From NCBI GenBank assembly GCA_951812625.1, contig CATOSP010000002.1, positions 1,156,880 to 1,220,879 of the forward strand: a DNA stretch of 64,000 bases, written 5' to 3'. Below the pieces are notes generated by a model. It was not told the DNA's origin and made no database searches. It was given only the letters and a program-made list of their open reading frames with translations. Below, piece after piece: positions 47,158 through 55,858 of this stretch; the stretch's first letter is position 1; each line of letters begins with the position of its first letter. Made by a program: the position numbers and the translations under genes. The DNA is from an uncultured Dehalococcoidia bacterium (GTDB lineage Bacteria; Chloroflexota; Dehalococcoidia; Lucifugimonadales; UBA3495).

Positions 47158-47549
47158 GGGCGAACTCTCCGTGTCTAGTGGATGGGTCCCGGGCCGTTCG
47201 GACACCAGCATACGGGAGAAGCCGCAAATCAACATAGAGGTGGAACTCAGCCCGGTGGTAACAGTCGAGGAACTCCCTGACTTGGCGCGCATGTCAGATG
47301 AGTTGGGGTCAACCGCCTGGTAATATCCGACGTCGCCCTGTTCGCGACTCCTTTCAGATCCAGGCCGTCTGCCCCTTGGCGCATCCTTCCCCCACGGTCC
47401 GGGGCTGACACGGCTAAGCCGACAAACTCTCCCATGTGCCACCACGTTGCACGCACCCTGCCGCGTGGTATAGTCCAGGAGTATGCCACGAAGTCAGGCC
47501 GGACGAGGGAGGTTGCCGGTCTGGTATATGCACCTGGCAGGGAGGTAAG

Positions 47550-47954
47550 ATGGTCGAGTCCGATTCGGAGATGGCCTGGCTGCACCAGGCTTTGGCCTTC
47601 CTGGTGGCGCGGCACGGAAAGCGGGGCGCCGCACGGTATCTGGAGGTGGCGCGTCCTACCCTGGAAGACTGGCTACGGCGGGACACTCCCACGCCCAGGA
47701 TGCGGGAGGCCATCGAGCGAGTGGTCCCGGAGATGGGGGAACTGCCTGAGGGCGTCCAGGCTGACCGCTTGGACGAGCTCGCGAATGCGGTCGAGCAGCT
47801 TAAGAGACAGCTCAGCGACTTGGCCGAGCGGCTGAAGAAGCTGGAAGCGAGGCAGACCGCATTGGTCCCTGTTAGCAAGGTGGTCGAGGCTCCCGATTCC
47901 AGGTTCCCGCTAAGCCAGTGGGTCCGTGGGCTGTTCGGTCCAAACCGGACCTGA
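47550..47954 (+). CDS. Helix-turn-helix and coiled-coil protein
   Basis: The start is ATG 47550, with GGAGG 4 nt upstream. The 134-residue protein begins with a helix-turn-helix-like segment (FLVARHGKRGAARYLEVARPTLEDWLRRDTPTPRMREAIERVV), followed by a coiled coil (LDELANAVEQLKRQLSDLAERLKKLEARQ, about 73-101). A DNA-binding, dimeric regulator is inferred. It lies 90 bp upstream of the ferredoxin-domain gene on the same strand. I do not recognise a named family. Confidence 0.65.
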   Translation: MVESDSEMAWLHQALAFLVARHGKRGAARYLEVARPTLEDWLRRDTPTPRMREAIERVVPEMGELPEGVQADRLDELANAVEQLKRQLSDLAERLKKLEARQTALVPVSKVVEAPDSRFPLSQWVRGLFGPNRT

Positions 47955-48044
47955 TCACATTATTTCGTGACAAACTCCGCTCGACGCCCGGCCGAGCGGG
48001 GGAGACGTCCTAAGGGGCCTGAGCAGCCGAGAGGAGGCAATTCG

Positions 48045-48872
48045 ATGGAAGCCCGAGTCCCGCCCGGTCCAACCCGTCCTGAAGTCAACATCGTCGTCTG
48101 CACCGACGAATACGGTTGCGCCCGCTGGTTTCACCGGGGTCGCAATGCTGCTGCCGTGCTCGACGAACTTCATCATGTAGTGGCCAGTCTTGACCATGAC
48201 AGAGTACAGGTCACTACCGCCGGTTGCATCCTGGGCTGCACCTACGGCCCCCGGTTCGACGTGGCCCGGCGCTGGTCCGGGGAGAAGGTACTGTACGGCT
48301 CCATATCCGGTCAGGCCACCATCACGAGGCGGGGTAGAGTCCAGTTCTCCGCCATCCCCGCTGACCTGGGCCAAGTGGTGTCTGACCACTTGCCCGAGAG
48401 CGCAGCCGCGCTTCCGGACCTGACGGCCCGTACCTCTCCGGCGAACCTGGATCTGCTCCGCCGGATTCTCCTCGAGTGCAGCCGCGGCGTCGGAGAGACA
48501 TGCACTGGCCAGGACCAGGTGACTGTGATGGTGCATAATCAGGCCGCCACTGTCTCCATCCCGGCAACTCTCGCCGGTCTGGAGTTCGTGGACGGCAACG
48601 GCCAACCCGACGAAGGCGGGGACATTGCCGTGCTGGCTACAGATGGGAACGGCCGTGTCGCCTTACAGCTGAGCCGGGTCCGCCAGCTGGAGTTCATGTA
48701 CCGGACACCGGGCGATAGCCTATCAGGTTACTCCATCTGGCTCCGGGACGATCAGTTGGAGACGGTACTCCGGATATACATCTGGCGTTACGGGAGGTCC
48801 GACGCGAATGACTCGCTCCGCCAGCGGTTTATGGACCTGATGAAGAAGTACGGGACTACAGTGGCCTTTTGA
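48045..48872 (+). CDS. Thioredoxin-like [2Fe-2S] ferredoxin-domain protein with unknown C-terminal half
   Basis: The start is ATG 48045, with AGGAGG (48032-48037) 7 nt upstream. Residues about 13-90 resemble the (2Fe-2S) thioredoxin-fold ferredoxin domain: NIVVCTDEYGCARWF and VQVTTAGCILGCTYGPRFDVARRWSGEKVLYGSI. The four cysteines, C-x5-C and C-x3-C, would bind the cluster, although the usual spacing in the first pair differs. The rest (about 150-275) is a beta-rich region I do not recognise, followed by an Arg-rich end. A redox or sensory role is inferred. Confidence 0.6.
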   Translation: MEARVPPGPTRPEVNIVVCTDEYGCARWFHRGRNAAAVLDELHHVVASLDHDRVQVTTAGCILGCTYGPRFDVARRWSGEKVLYGSISGQATITRRGRVQFSAIPADLGQVVSDHLPESAAALPDLTARTSPANLDLLRRILLECSRGVGETCTGQDQVTVMVHNQAATVSIPATLAGLEFVDGNGQPDEGGDIAVLATDGNGRVALQLSRVRQLEFMYRTPGDSLSGYSIWLRDDQLETVLRIYIWRYGRSDANDSLRQRFMDLMKKYGTTVAF

Positions 48873-49442
48873 GACAACCCAGCCGACCGTCCGGGCATTG
48901 TTCCACTTCTCCTCGGCTGCGTCACTCGCCAAACAGCCTGAGATCCCGAAAGGCCGTCTAGGCCTCATCGTCCTCCTCCACAGTTCCCCTGACGCACATG
49001 CCTAAGCCCTGACCACGCACCACGCGCTGGTGACATTCTCGTTGGCTATGTCCATAGTAGACTGCCGGATCCTCCACCGACGGACCTCCTTGGCCGGGGA
49101 TACTGGGCCCTGGGCTTCACCCAGGATAGGACGCAGCGTCTTGGCAACTGTGCCTTGGACTGGTGTTCCTGTACTGCACATGGGGCTCAGAAGCTCCGGG
49201 TTTCCGGGGCTCCGCCGGGACGGTCTGGACCTGGGGGATGCGTGGCTCGCGGTCTACCTGCCCGCCCATGACTGGCATGGACCAGTCCTTGGGGCGATGG
49301 CAAACACAGGGATGAACGTCAACAAGTGCTGCTCTGAGCGGTCGGACGCTATATGGGACCGCCCTGAGATTCCTGGAGATTTTGGGACTCATGCTGAACG
49401 TCAGTCCAACGTCCGGAGTGCTGGCATAGTCGCCAAACGACT
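48873..49442. other. Gene-free stretch
   Basis: No frame shows convincing coding character. The downstream end abuts a tRNA-derived fragment, so this may be decayed island sequence. Confidence 0.4.
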
Positions 49443-49480
49443 TCCGTAAGTTCTCGGTTCGACCCCGGGGCGGGTCGCCA
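49443..49480 (+). other. tRNA-Lys 3'-half fragment, possible attachment-site remnant
   Basis: TCCGTAAGTTCTCGGTTCG followed by ACCCCGGGGCGGGTCGCCA matches the 3' half of the tRNA-Lys gene at 34795-34870, from the anticodon stem to CCA, with three substitutions, in the same orientation. The 5' half is absent. Such fragments are left when an element integrates into a tRNA 3' end. Confidence 0.7.
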
Positions 49481-49675
49481 TTCTCTCCGCGCAATCCGCT
49501 TCCCCATCCCCCTCGACCGGACGCCGCCTGCCACCTGGACATTACGCTATTCCTATCGCTCCCCGCATCGGGTATACTGTGCCTGCCCCGCCCCCGGAGG
49601 CTGGAGTTCGCAACGCGGGCCGTACTGGCAGTACGAATCACGCCGCGGCCCGTTCTTTCCGAAAGGAGATTTCAG

Positions 49676-50872
49676 ATGAAATTCGGACTGCTCTATGAGG
49701 CCCAACGGCCTTTCGACGGCAACGACGTAGACTGGAATAGTCTCTACAAGGAAACCCTCGAACAGTGCGAGTTGGCCGATCAGGTTGGCTTCGACAACCT
49801 ATGGTTTGTCGAACACCACTTCCTTATGGGATTCTCGGGCTCCCCCTGTCCGGAAGTCCTGTTCGGTGCCTTGAGCCAGCGGACCAAGAACATTCGCATC
49901 GGCTTTGGCGTCTCCATCCTGCCTAACCACCACCCTGTTCGCATAGCCGAGCGGGTGGCTATGGTGGATCAACTTACTGATGGAAGGGTTGAGTTCGGAA
50001 CCGGTCGGTCCAACGCCTACGAGCAGATAGGCCAGGGCATCGACCCGCGTGAGACCCGCGACCGCTGGGACGAGGCCATCACCATGCTGCCGCAGATCTG
50101 GCAGGAGGAAGGCGAATTCTCCTGGGAAGGGAAGTTCTGGAACGTTCCCGCCCGCCGTATCCTGCCCAGGATCTACCAGAAGCCCCATCCGCGGATGTAC
50201 TTGGCCTGTACCCAGACTGAAAGCTTCCGGCTGGCTGCCGAAAAAGGCATCGGAGTCCTATCCTCTGCGTCCTACGCCGTGGACATTCTGGCCGAGCACA
50301 TGAAGGTCTACCGTGAGGCCGTCAGGAATGCCAATCCTGTCGGAGCATTCGTCAACGAATTCTGGGGGAACAACGTACACTCCTTCTGCGGAAAGGACGA
50401 CCAGGAAGCCAAGGAACTCTGCGCCCAATCCATGAAAAACTTCTTCGGCCCGGACAAACCCTACATCGCTGGGCGTATCGGGGCATATGAAGAGCTCCTC
50501 GAGGCCTGGGGCGGCGTGCCCGACCACCTGAAGGCCGACTTCGGACGCTGGCTCCGACAGTCCGACGAGGATCACCAGAGTCAGGCTGCCGATGCAGGCA
50601 TCTCCCTCGATTCCGGTCCCGGCGCAGCCCGCGCCGCCATTGCTCAGTTGGACTCCAACACCCTGTCCGACCGCGGCGTGATAATCGCCGGCAATCCTGA
50701 GAGCTGCATCAAGACAGTCCAGATGTACGAGGACATCGGCGTGGATCAGGTCATGCTCATCATGCAGACTGAGACGATCTCCCACGAGAGGGTCATGGAG
50801 TCCATCGAACTATTCGGCAAGGAAGTCATCCCCGCTTTTGACAGGGAAGAAGCCGCCGTCGCCGACAACTAG
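49676..50872 (+). CDS. LLM-class flavin-dependent monooxygenase 2 (luciferase-like)
   Basis: This 398-residue protein starts MKFGLLYEAQRPFDGNDVDW with AAGGAGAT upstream. It has the bacterial-luciferase signatures VGFDNLWFVEHHF, PNHHPVRIAERVAMVDQLTDGRVEFGTGRSNAYE and the C-terminal FGKEVIPAF. These proteins use reduced FMN and oxygen (or F420) to oxidise organic substrates. It shares overall layout with the copy at 54474-55598. A possible -10 (TATACT, 49573-49578) lies about 100 nt upstream without a clear -35. A strong terminator follows. Confidence 0.9.
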   Translation: MKFGLLYEAQRPFDGNDVDWNSLYKETLEQCELADQVGFDNLWFVEHHFLMGFSGSPCPEVLFGALSQRTKNIRIGFGVSILPNHHPVRIAERVAMVDQLTDGRVEFGTGRSNAYEQIGQGIDPRETRDRWDEAITMLPQIWQEEGEFSWEGKFWNVPARRILPRIYQKPHPRMYLACTQTESFRLAAEKGIGVLSSASYAVDILAEHMKVYREAVRNANPVGAFVNEFWGNNVHSFCGKDDQEAKELCAQSMKNFFGPDKPYIAGRIGAYEELLEAWGGVPDHLKADFGRWLRQSDEDHQSQAADAGISLDSGPGAARAAIAQLDSNTLSDRGVIIAGNPESCIKTVQMYEDIGVDQVMLIMQTETISHERVMESIELFGKEVIPAFDREEAAVADN

Positions 50873-50896
50873 ACCCGGTCGATATACGACTGCAGT

Positions 50897-50935
50897 GAAG
50901 CTCCGGAGGTTTCCCCGGAGCTTCCATTATTTTTG
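50897..50935 (+). terminator. Rho-independent terminator after LLM monooxygenase 2
   Basis: A perfect 10-bp stem GAAGCTCCGG (50897-50906) and CCGGAGCTTC (50915-50924), with an 8-nt loop, is followed by CATTATTTTT. Confidence 0.9.
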
Positions 50936-51051
50936 GGGAATGTCTTCGAGACATTGACTCCCCAAGTTCCTTGAATCTCAGACCGGTTGGCCCAGGTGCG
51001 TCGGCCTTCGGATTCTGGTTTCACACAGCGCATAATCAGAGGGTGGTATCA

Positions 51052-52188
51052 ATGTCGACGCTGAAGATTGACTCGGAAGCGACCAACAGCCCCACCGGAT
51101 TGGACCCGGTCGATTCAGAGACCGCCGTGGTGTTTCGCGGTGACGGTGAACCCGGATCGCCACGCCGGTTATTGGAACGCTTGGCCGCGGTCGACTCGGG
51201 GACAAGTTTAGAGAGCGACTCCTATTCTCTCGGAGGAAGCGTCGCCGCCTTGGAGCGCCATTTTGCTGACGCTCTGGGCAAGGAGGCGGCAATCTTCATG
51301 CCCACCGGTACCCTGGCAAACCACCTCGCCATTCGCGCCCTTTGCGAGGGTAAGCCCAGGGCCATCGTTCAGGAGCAGTGCCACCTGTACCATGACTCGG
51401 GCGACTGTGTGCAACGGCTGAGCAACATCAATCTCATTCCCCTGGGCAACGGTCGGCCCGGTTTCACTCTGGAGGAATTGCAGGAAGCGGTATCAGAGTC
51501 GGTCTCGGGCCGCGTAGTCAGTCCCGTCGGGGCCATGATGATCGAAAGTCCCGTTCGCCGTCAGCAGGGTCAAACCGTTTCCTACGAGGACATGCGGGCC
51601 ATGACGGACTACTGCCGGTCCGAAGGCATCCACACCCACCTCGACGGCGCTCGTCTCTACATGATGTCCGCAGCCTCCGGGATTTCGCCCGGGGAATATA
51701 CCGCGCTGTTCGACACGGTTTACGTGTCTATGTACAAGTATTTTGGTGCGCCCTTCGGCGCAATCCTTGCGGGTGACTCCCGCTGGATCGACGGCATGTA
51801 CCACACCCGGCGCATGTTCGGCGGTGGACTCTCCCACTCCTACCTTGCAGCCGCCTTGGCCTTGGACGGCGCCAAGGGATTCGAAGAACGCTTCCAGGCT
51901 GCTATGCAAAAGGGACGGGGCCTGTTCAAGAGTCTCAACGACCTGGACGGTGTCCAGATCGATGAGTTCAGGCACGGCTCCAACATCTTCCCATTGATAC
52001 TCGACGAAACAATAGACTCCGAACCCATGATCGATGCTCTCCGCCGCCGAGACATTCATGTCTACCCGCCTGAAAACCCTGAAGCCGGCTTCACCCTCAC
52101 CATAAACACCACCGTCCTCCGCCAACCCGACGAGATCATCCGCACTGCATTCGAGGATGCCGTTCAAGAAGCTCAATCATCGCGGTAG
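51052..52188 (+). CDS. Threonine-aldolase-type PLP-dependent beta-eliminating lyase
   Basis: The start is ATG 51052 with GAGGGTGG upstream; an earlier GTG in frame is not supported. The 378-residue protein has the aldolase I fold: LERHFADALGKEAAIFMPTGTLANHLA, HTHLDGARLYMMS (Asp and Arg contacting PLP) and the PLP Lys in YVSMYKYFGAPFGAILAG. Characterised relatives cleave L-threonine or L-allo-threonine to glycine and acetaldehyde. The acceptor specificity cannot be read. It precedes tRNA-Leu by 59 bp. Confidence 0.85.
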   Translation: MSTLKIDSEATNSPTGLDPVDSETAVVFRGDGEPGSPRRLLERLAAVDSGTSLESDSYSLGGSVAALERHFADALGKEAAIFMPTGTLANHLAIRALCEGKPRAIVQEQCHLYHDSGDCVQRLSNINLIPLGNGRPGFTLEELQEAVSESVSGRVVSPVGAMMIESPVRRQQGQTVSYEDMRAMTDYCRSEGIHTHLDGARLYMMSAASGISPGEYTALFDTVYVSMYKYFGAPFGAILAGDSRWIDGMYHTRRMFGGGLSHSYLAAALALDGAKGFEERFQAAMQKGRGLFKSLNDLDGVQIDEFRHGSNIFPLILDETIDSEPMIDALRRRDIHVYPPENPEAGFTLTINTTVLRQPDEIIRTAFEDAVQEAQSSR

Positions 52189-52247
52189 GGGCAGTCTCTC
52201 CCGGTCGGGGGCTCCACAGGGGTTGTGCTAAAATATAGCTCCGCCTT

Positions 52248-52332
52248 GGGGAAGTGTCGGAACTGGTAGACGAGCATGACTTAGGATCATGTGCCGAAAG
52301 GCGTGGGAGTTCGAGTCTCCCCTTCCCCACCA
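52248..52332 (+). tRNA. tRNA-Leu (TAG)
   Basis: Acceptor GGGGAAG pairs with CTTCCCC and CCA is encoded. The anticodon stem CATGA/TCATG encloses loop CTTAGGA (anticodon TAG). The long variable arm GCCGAAAGGC is class II, as for Leu. TAAAAT at 52229-52234 is a plausible -10. Confidence 0.93.
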
Positions 52333-52420
52333 AACTTGTCAAAATCAAGAACCTTTGCGATTGCATTGACTCTGGAACTGTAATCTGACTCAAACTCGTT
52401 CCCGCTGCGGATCGAGTTTT

Positions 52421-52455
52421 GGAACAGCCCTCGTCTACTTGGCGAGGGCTGTTTC
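52421..52455 (+). terminator. Hairpin terminator downstream of tRNA-Leu
   Basis: An 11-bp perfect stem AACAGCCCTCG (52423-52433) and CGAGGGCTGTT (52443-52453), followed by TTCCTT, lies 90 nt after the tRNA. Confidence 0.65.
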
Positions 52456-52631
52456 CTTGTGGTGGATCATCGCTTGAAAAGGTCACTGAACGGGTGCAGC
52501 GGGAAACAGTTCCGTCCTATTGTAGCCGGGAGTACCCAGGTTGCTCAGCGCCTACCTGGTCAAAATCGAGGGTTTCAATTCGAGACATAGCATCGTCGAT
52601 TTTACGGGTAATCGATACTGGAGGAAGTCAG

Positions 52632-53162
52632 ATGGAATCAATTGTTCAGGGCGCAGTCGCCGGTTTGATTGCGGCACTAGCGGCAACGACCATTCTGGGT
52701 TTGGCGAGATATGTCCGCCAATGGTTGGCTAATCGGCAGGACGTGAAATACATCCGTGAATTGTTGGCCGAAGGAAGAACCCACGTCATGGAAGCTGGGG
52801 ACATGGTTTTCGAAGGTATGGGTGCGACGGCATCAGCAGACAGTATTCGTGCTTCGCAATACAACAGAATGATAAAGGAACTTAACGTAGCCTTCGAACG
52901 ATGGACGACAAATTTGTCCCACACGCAAAGGAAGGACATATACGATGCCTTGGACTGGTATCACGATCGACCAGATGCGTTATTTGCTATTACGAGAGAT
53001 GGGAAAGTGGTTTTCCAGGAAATCCCCGACGGCAAATGGCCCACGGTAGATATGTCAATGGAAGCGGCTAGAGAGAAGTTCGACAGACTTCAATCCATCA
53101 AGTGGCTGAAATTAAAGGCAGATTACAGTGCAATTCCAACCCAAATTGCTGGCCCATCATAA
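52632..53162 (+). CDS. Hypothetical single-pass membrane protein
   Basis: The start is ATG 52632; GGAGGAAG precedes it by about 5 nt, and a longer frame from 52419 runs through the terminator. The 176-residue protein has one N-terminal membrane helix (VQGAVAGLIAALAATTILGLARY, about 5-27) and a helical cytoplasmic part (RQWLANRQDVKYIRELLAEGR; RMIKELNVAFERWTTNLSHTQ) with an aromatic-rich end. I do not recognise a family. Confidence 0.6.
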   Translation: MESIVQGAVAGLIAALAATTILGLARYVRQWLANRQDVKYIRELLAEGRTHVMEAGDMVFEGMGATASADSIRASQYNRMIKELNVAFERWTTNLSHTQRKDIYDALDWYHDRPDALFAITRDGKVVFQEIPDGKWPTVDMSMEAAREKFDRLQSIKWLKLKADYSAIPTQIAGPS

Positions 53163-53164
53163 AG

Positions 53165-53446
53165 ACGGACATCCACCCCTACACCGAGACGCCGGAACGC
53201 TTCTTCCGCTCCTAGATTTGCGTCTCGGCATTGTTGCAGAATGTCACGAACTGCCGGACGCTCGCCGTATACTTCCTGGTAGGACTCTTCGTAGGGCGAC
53301 CAGTCCACAGGACGGTCCTTGACAAATTCCAGGTAGTCCTGCCAATGGAGCGACCCGTAGAGGTGAAGGTGGAGATCGGCTAACTTTTGACTTCCGCCAG
53401 TCATATCGTAATTCTGATGCATCTGCTGGGAGTCGGTCGCTTGCAA
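53165..53446 (-). pseudogene. Adenosine-deaminase-like amidohydrolase, N-terminal fragment
   Basis: The minus strand reads KLADLHLHLYGSLHWQDYLEFVKDRPVDWSPYEESYQEVYGERP, with the metal-binding HxH of the adenosine deaminase family. Similarity ends at GAEEAFRRL near 53185. The remaining catalytic barrel is absent; beyond lies the end of an unrelated plus-strand gene. It is truncated to about 90 residues. Confidence 0.65.
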
Positions 53447-53506
53447 GGATCAAGAATAGGACATAGGCGGCGAGATTGTTGAAGCGCGGGGGAAGAGTGT
53501 TAGGGT

Positions 53507-53545
53507 GGGCCGGTGTCGTGGCTTCGATACCCACACGGCCCACCA
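53507..53545 (+). other. tRNA-like minihelix fragment
   Basis: GGGCCG (53507-53512) pairs with CGGCCC (53536-53541), followed by ACCA (53542-53545). Between them GTGG-CTTCGATA-CCCAC gives a T-arm-like stem-loop. D and anticodon arms are absent. It may be a tRNA 3' end left by an integration or deletion. Confidence 0.45.
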
Positions 53546-53607
53546 CCTGTCACATTCATATCTAGGCTGTATGGACATTTCCCCTTCGGTCTCCCAGACC
53601 GCGCCTT

Positions 53608-54477
53608 CTACCGGCTCAGGAAGTCCAGCAATTCCCGGTTGACCGCCTCGGGCGTTTCCCACTGGAGAAAGTGGCCGTAATTCCCCATGTGGCGCGCCTC
53701 GGCACTGGGGAAAAACCTGCGCCACGCCTGTTCCAGCGGCCCGGCTCCCATCCGCTCCGCGGTACGTGCGCGTCGCACCCCGAACATAAAGAGCATCGGA
53801 GTCGCCAACTGGCGGTCGGCGTCAGCCTGCCAGTCCGGCGGGTCTTCGTAGGCTGCCGCCCGGTAATAGCTGAACCCACCCCGGAGCGCCCCCGGCTGTG
53901 AGTATGCCTTGACGTACTCCGCGATTTCAGCATCGCTCAGCGGGTACTTGTTAATGCACCAGTCCCGGAAGATGTGACGCAGGTATACCTCTTCCCGTCC
54001 TTCGATCAGCTTCTCAGGGAGGTCGAACTGCTGATGGAAGTACGAATGCCACCGCTCCCGGATTACGGCCGGAGCCTGTGGGCCAAGTTGCTCGATGGGT
54101 GGTGTCGAGTCGATGAGGGCCAGTCTGCGTACGGAGTCCTCGTGGTCTAGAGTGTACCGGAAAGCAACCCTCGCGCCGATATCGTGTGCCACTAATGACA
54201 CCTCTCCATGTCCCAGAGCACGGGCAAGCTCGAAGATGTCGGATGCGGCCGTGCGGGTGTCGTACCCGGATAGTGGCTTGTCCGAGTAGCCGAAGCCTCG
54301 CATGTCAGGGACGATAACCTGGAAATGCTCAGACAGCACGGGTATTTGGTGACGCCAGCTATACCAGAACTCAGGCCAGCCGTGCAGCAGGATCACAGGT
54401 TCCCCTTGCCCTTCGATTACATAGTGGACGTTGATCCCGTTGACTACGGCAGTTCTATGTTCCCAATCTGCGTTCAT
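53608..54477 (-). CDS. Epoxide-hydrolase/dehalogenase-like alpha/beta hydrolase
   Basis: The start is ATG 54477, overlapping the stop of the LLM gene as ATGA. The 289-residue protein has HGWPEFWYSW (HGxP oxyanion motif), PDMRGFGYSDKP, an Asp nucleophile in VAHDIGARVAF instead of Ser, and catalytic His in GNYGHFLQWE. The Asp elbow is diagnostic for epoxide hydrolases and haloalkane or fluoroacetate dehalogenases. Coupling to a flavin monooxygenase suggests that the two act on the same oxidation product. Confidence 0.87.
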   Translation of the reverse strand: MNADWEHRTAVVNGINVHYVIEGQGEPVILLHGWPEFWYSWRHQIPVLSEHFQVIVPDMRGFGYSDKPLSGYDTRTAASDIFELARALGHGEVSLVAHDIGARVAFRYTLDHEDSVRRLALIDSTPPIEQLGPQAPAVIRERWHSYFHQQFDLPEKLIEGREEVYLRHIFRDWCINKYPLSDAEIAEYVKAYSQPGALRGGFSYYRAAAYEDPPDWQADADRQLATPMLFMFGVRRARTAERMGAGPLEQAWRRFFPSAEARHMGNYGHFLQWETPEAVNRELLDFLSR

Positions 54478-55598
54478 GCCTTGGCCTCCCGAGCCTTCTC
54501 CTTCTCCCGGAAATGGGGAATCACGTATTTCCCGAACATTCTGATGGTGTTCATCACCTCTTCGTGAGTCGCAGGCCCGATGGCGCTTAGAGCGAACACC
54601 TGCTCGATCCCCAGTTCCTCGTAGGTCTCCATGAACCTGATGCAATCGTCGGGAGTCCCGACGCAGAAGGATGTCCCCCGGTTGACCACGTCTTGGGGAG
54701 TGGGGTCGCCCTCGTGCGGCCCCGCCGCCAAACGCTGGTCCCGGTCGTAGTAACCCTGGTAGTCCGGCGGCACCGTGGCCGGGTCCACGCCCCGCCACAC
54801 CAACCTGGCCCGCTCCCTCTGCTGCTCGCCGTACCAGCCCACCAATTCCACACCTCTTTCTTCGACCTCTTTCCGGCTTTCGTGGCAGTAGGCGGCGGTC
54901 ATCAGGGCATTCTGGTGATTTACGTGGACGCCTGCCTGCATCGCACCATTGACCGAGCGGTTGTAAAGGTCTAGAAGATTGGCAGTCTTCTCCGGCCCTC
55001 CTTCACTGCCCAGCAGCGCACCCAGGCCCAACTCTCCGGCCAACCGCGTCGTATCGTCGCTGGAACAGGCAGACCATAGGGGCGGATGCGGCTTTTGCAA
55101 CGGTTTGGGCAAGACCTCCCTGGGGGGTATCTGGAAATACTCACCCTCGTGGGCAATCTCCTCTTCCTGCCAGATTCGAGGCAACACTTGAGCGTATTCT
55201 TGCCACATGCCCCGGGTGTCCTTGAGGCCTGAGCCATACGGCGTGAGCTGGTAGGGGTATCCCGTTCTCCCCAGCCCCACGTCCACGCGCCCTTTGCTCA
55301 GGATGTCGAGGGTGGCCATCCTCGCCGCAGTGTGGAGGGGGTGGTGGATGGGCGCCAGCACGACGCCGATCCCAAGCCTCATCCGCGTGGTGCGCTGGCT
55401 CACTGCAGCCAGCGTCAGGTCCGGCGCGCTGTTGTGGGACCACACGGGGCGGAAATGGTGTTCCGAGAACCAGACACTGTCGTAACCCATCTCTTCGGCG
55501 AAAGCGATTTGGTCCAGCGCCTCCCAGAACCGCCGGGCCTCCGTCTCCTCATCCCAGGGTTTCGGGACCTGAATCTGGTAGAACAGCCCGAACTTCAT
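54474..55598 (-). CDS. LLM-class flavin-dependent monooxygenase 3
   Basis: This 374-residue protein starts MKFGLFYQIQVPKPWDEETEARRF and carries the luciferase-type signatures MGYDSVWFSEHHFRPVW, APIHHPLHTAARMATLDILSKGRVDVGLGRTGYPYQL and the end FGKYVIPHF. It is a clear paralogue of the 49676-50872 gene. Its stop overlaps the start of the epoxide-hydrolase-like gene by 4 nt. Oxygenation of an unsaturated or heteroatom substrate followed by hydrolysis is inferred. Confidence 0.9.
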   Translation of the reverse strand: MKFGLFYQIQVPKPWDEETEARRFWEALDQIAFAEEMGYDSVWFSEHHFRPVWSHNSAPDLTLAAVSQRTTRMRLGIGVVLAPIHHPLHTAARMATLDILSKGRVDVGLGRTGYPYQLTPYGSGLKDTRGMWQEYAQVLPRIWQEEEIAHEGEYFQIPPREVLPKPLQKPHPPLWSACSSDDTTRLAGELGLGALLGSEGGPEKTANLLDLYNRSVNGAMQAGVHVNHQNALMTAAYCHESRKEVEERGVELVGWYGEQQRERARLVWRGVDPATVPPDYQGYYDRDQRLAAGPHEGDPTPQDVVNRGTSFCVGTPDDCIRFMETYEELGIEQVFALSAIGPATHEEVMNTIRMFGKYVIPHFREKEKAREAKA

Positions 55599-55858
55599 AG
55601 CAACCTCTCAAATGGAATCTGTGGACAGAGTTCCCGGACACGGCCATTATTCGGGACACGCCGTTTCTCCGTCAATCCCGGCCCCTCCGGCCTCATGCCG
55701 GTCCACCTGGATCCTATCGGGTCAAGAACCGCCCTGTCCGGCGAAATGCCGAGCCAACGTGGGTTGGCAGGCAGAAATAGAGGCAGGCAGTTTCGGTCTG
55801 GCCCGCTGAATTATGGAAAGAGGACGGACGCCTGTGCAACGGATACCAACGCCTCACC

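Noticed and set aside
49117..49641. Minus-strand frame containing GDPPRGRTENLR
   Set aside because: This wording is the well-known false translation of tRNA antisense; it coincides with the tRNA-Lys fragment at 49443-49480.
52136..52486. Minus-strand frame across tRNA-Leu
   Set aside because: GKGRLELPRL is an antisense translation of the tRNA, not a protein.
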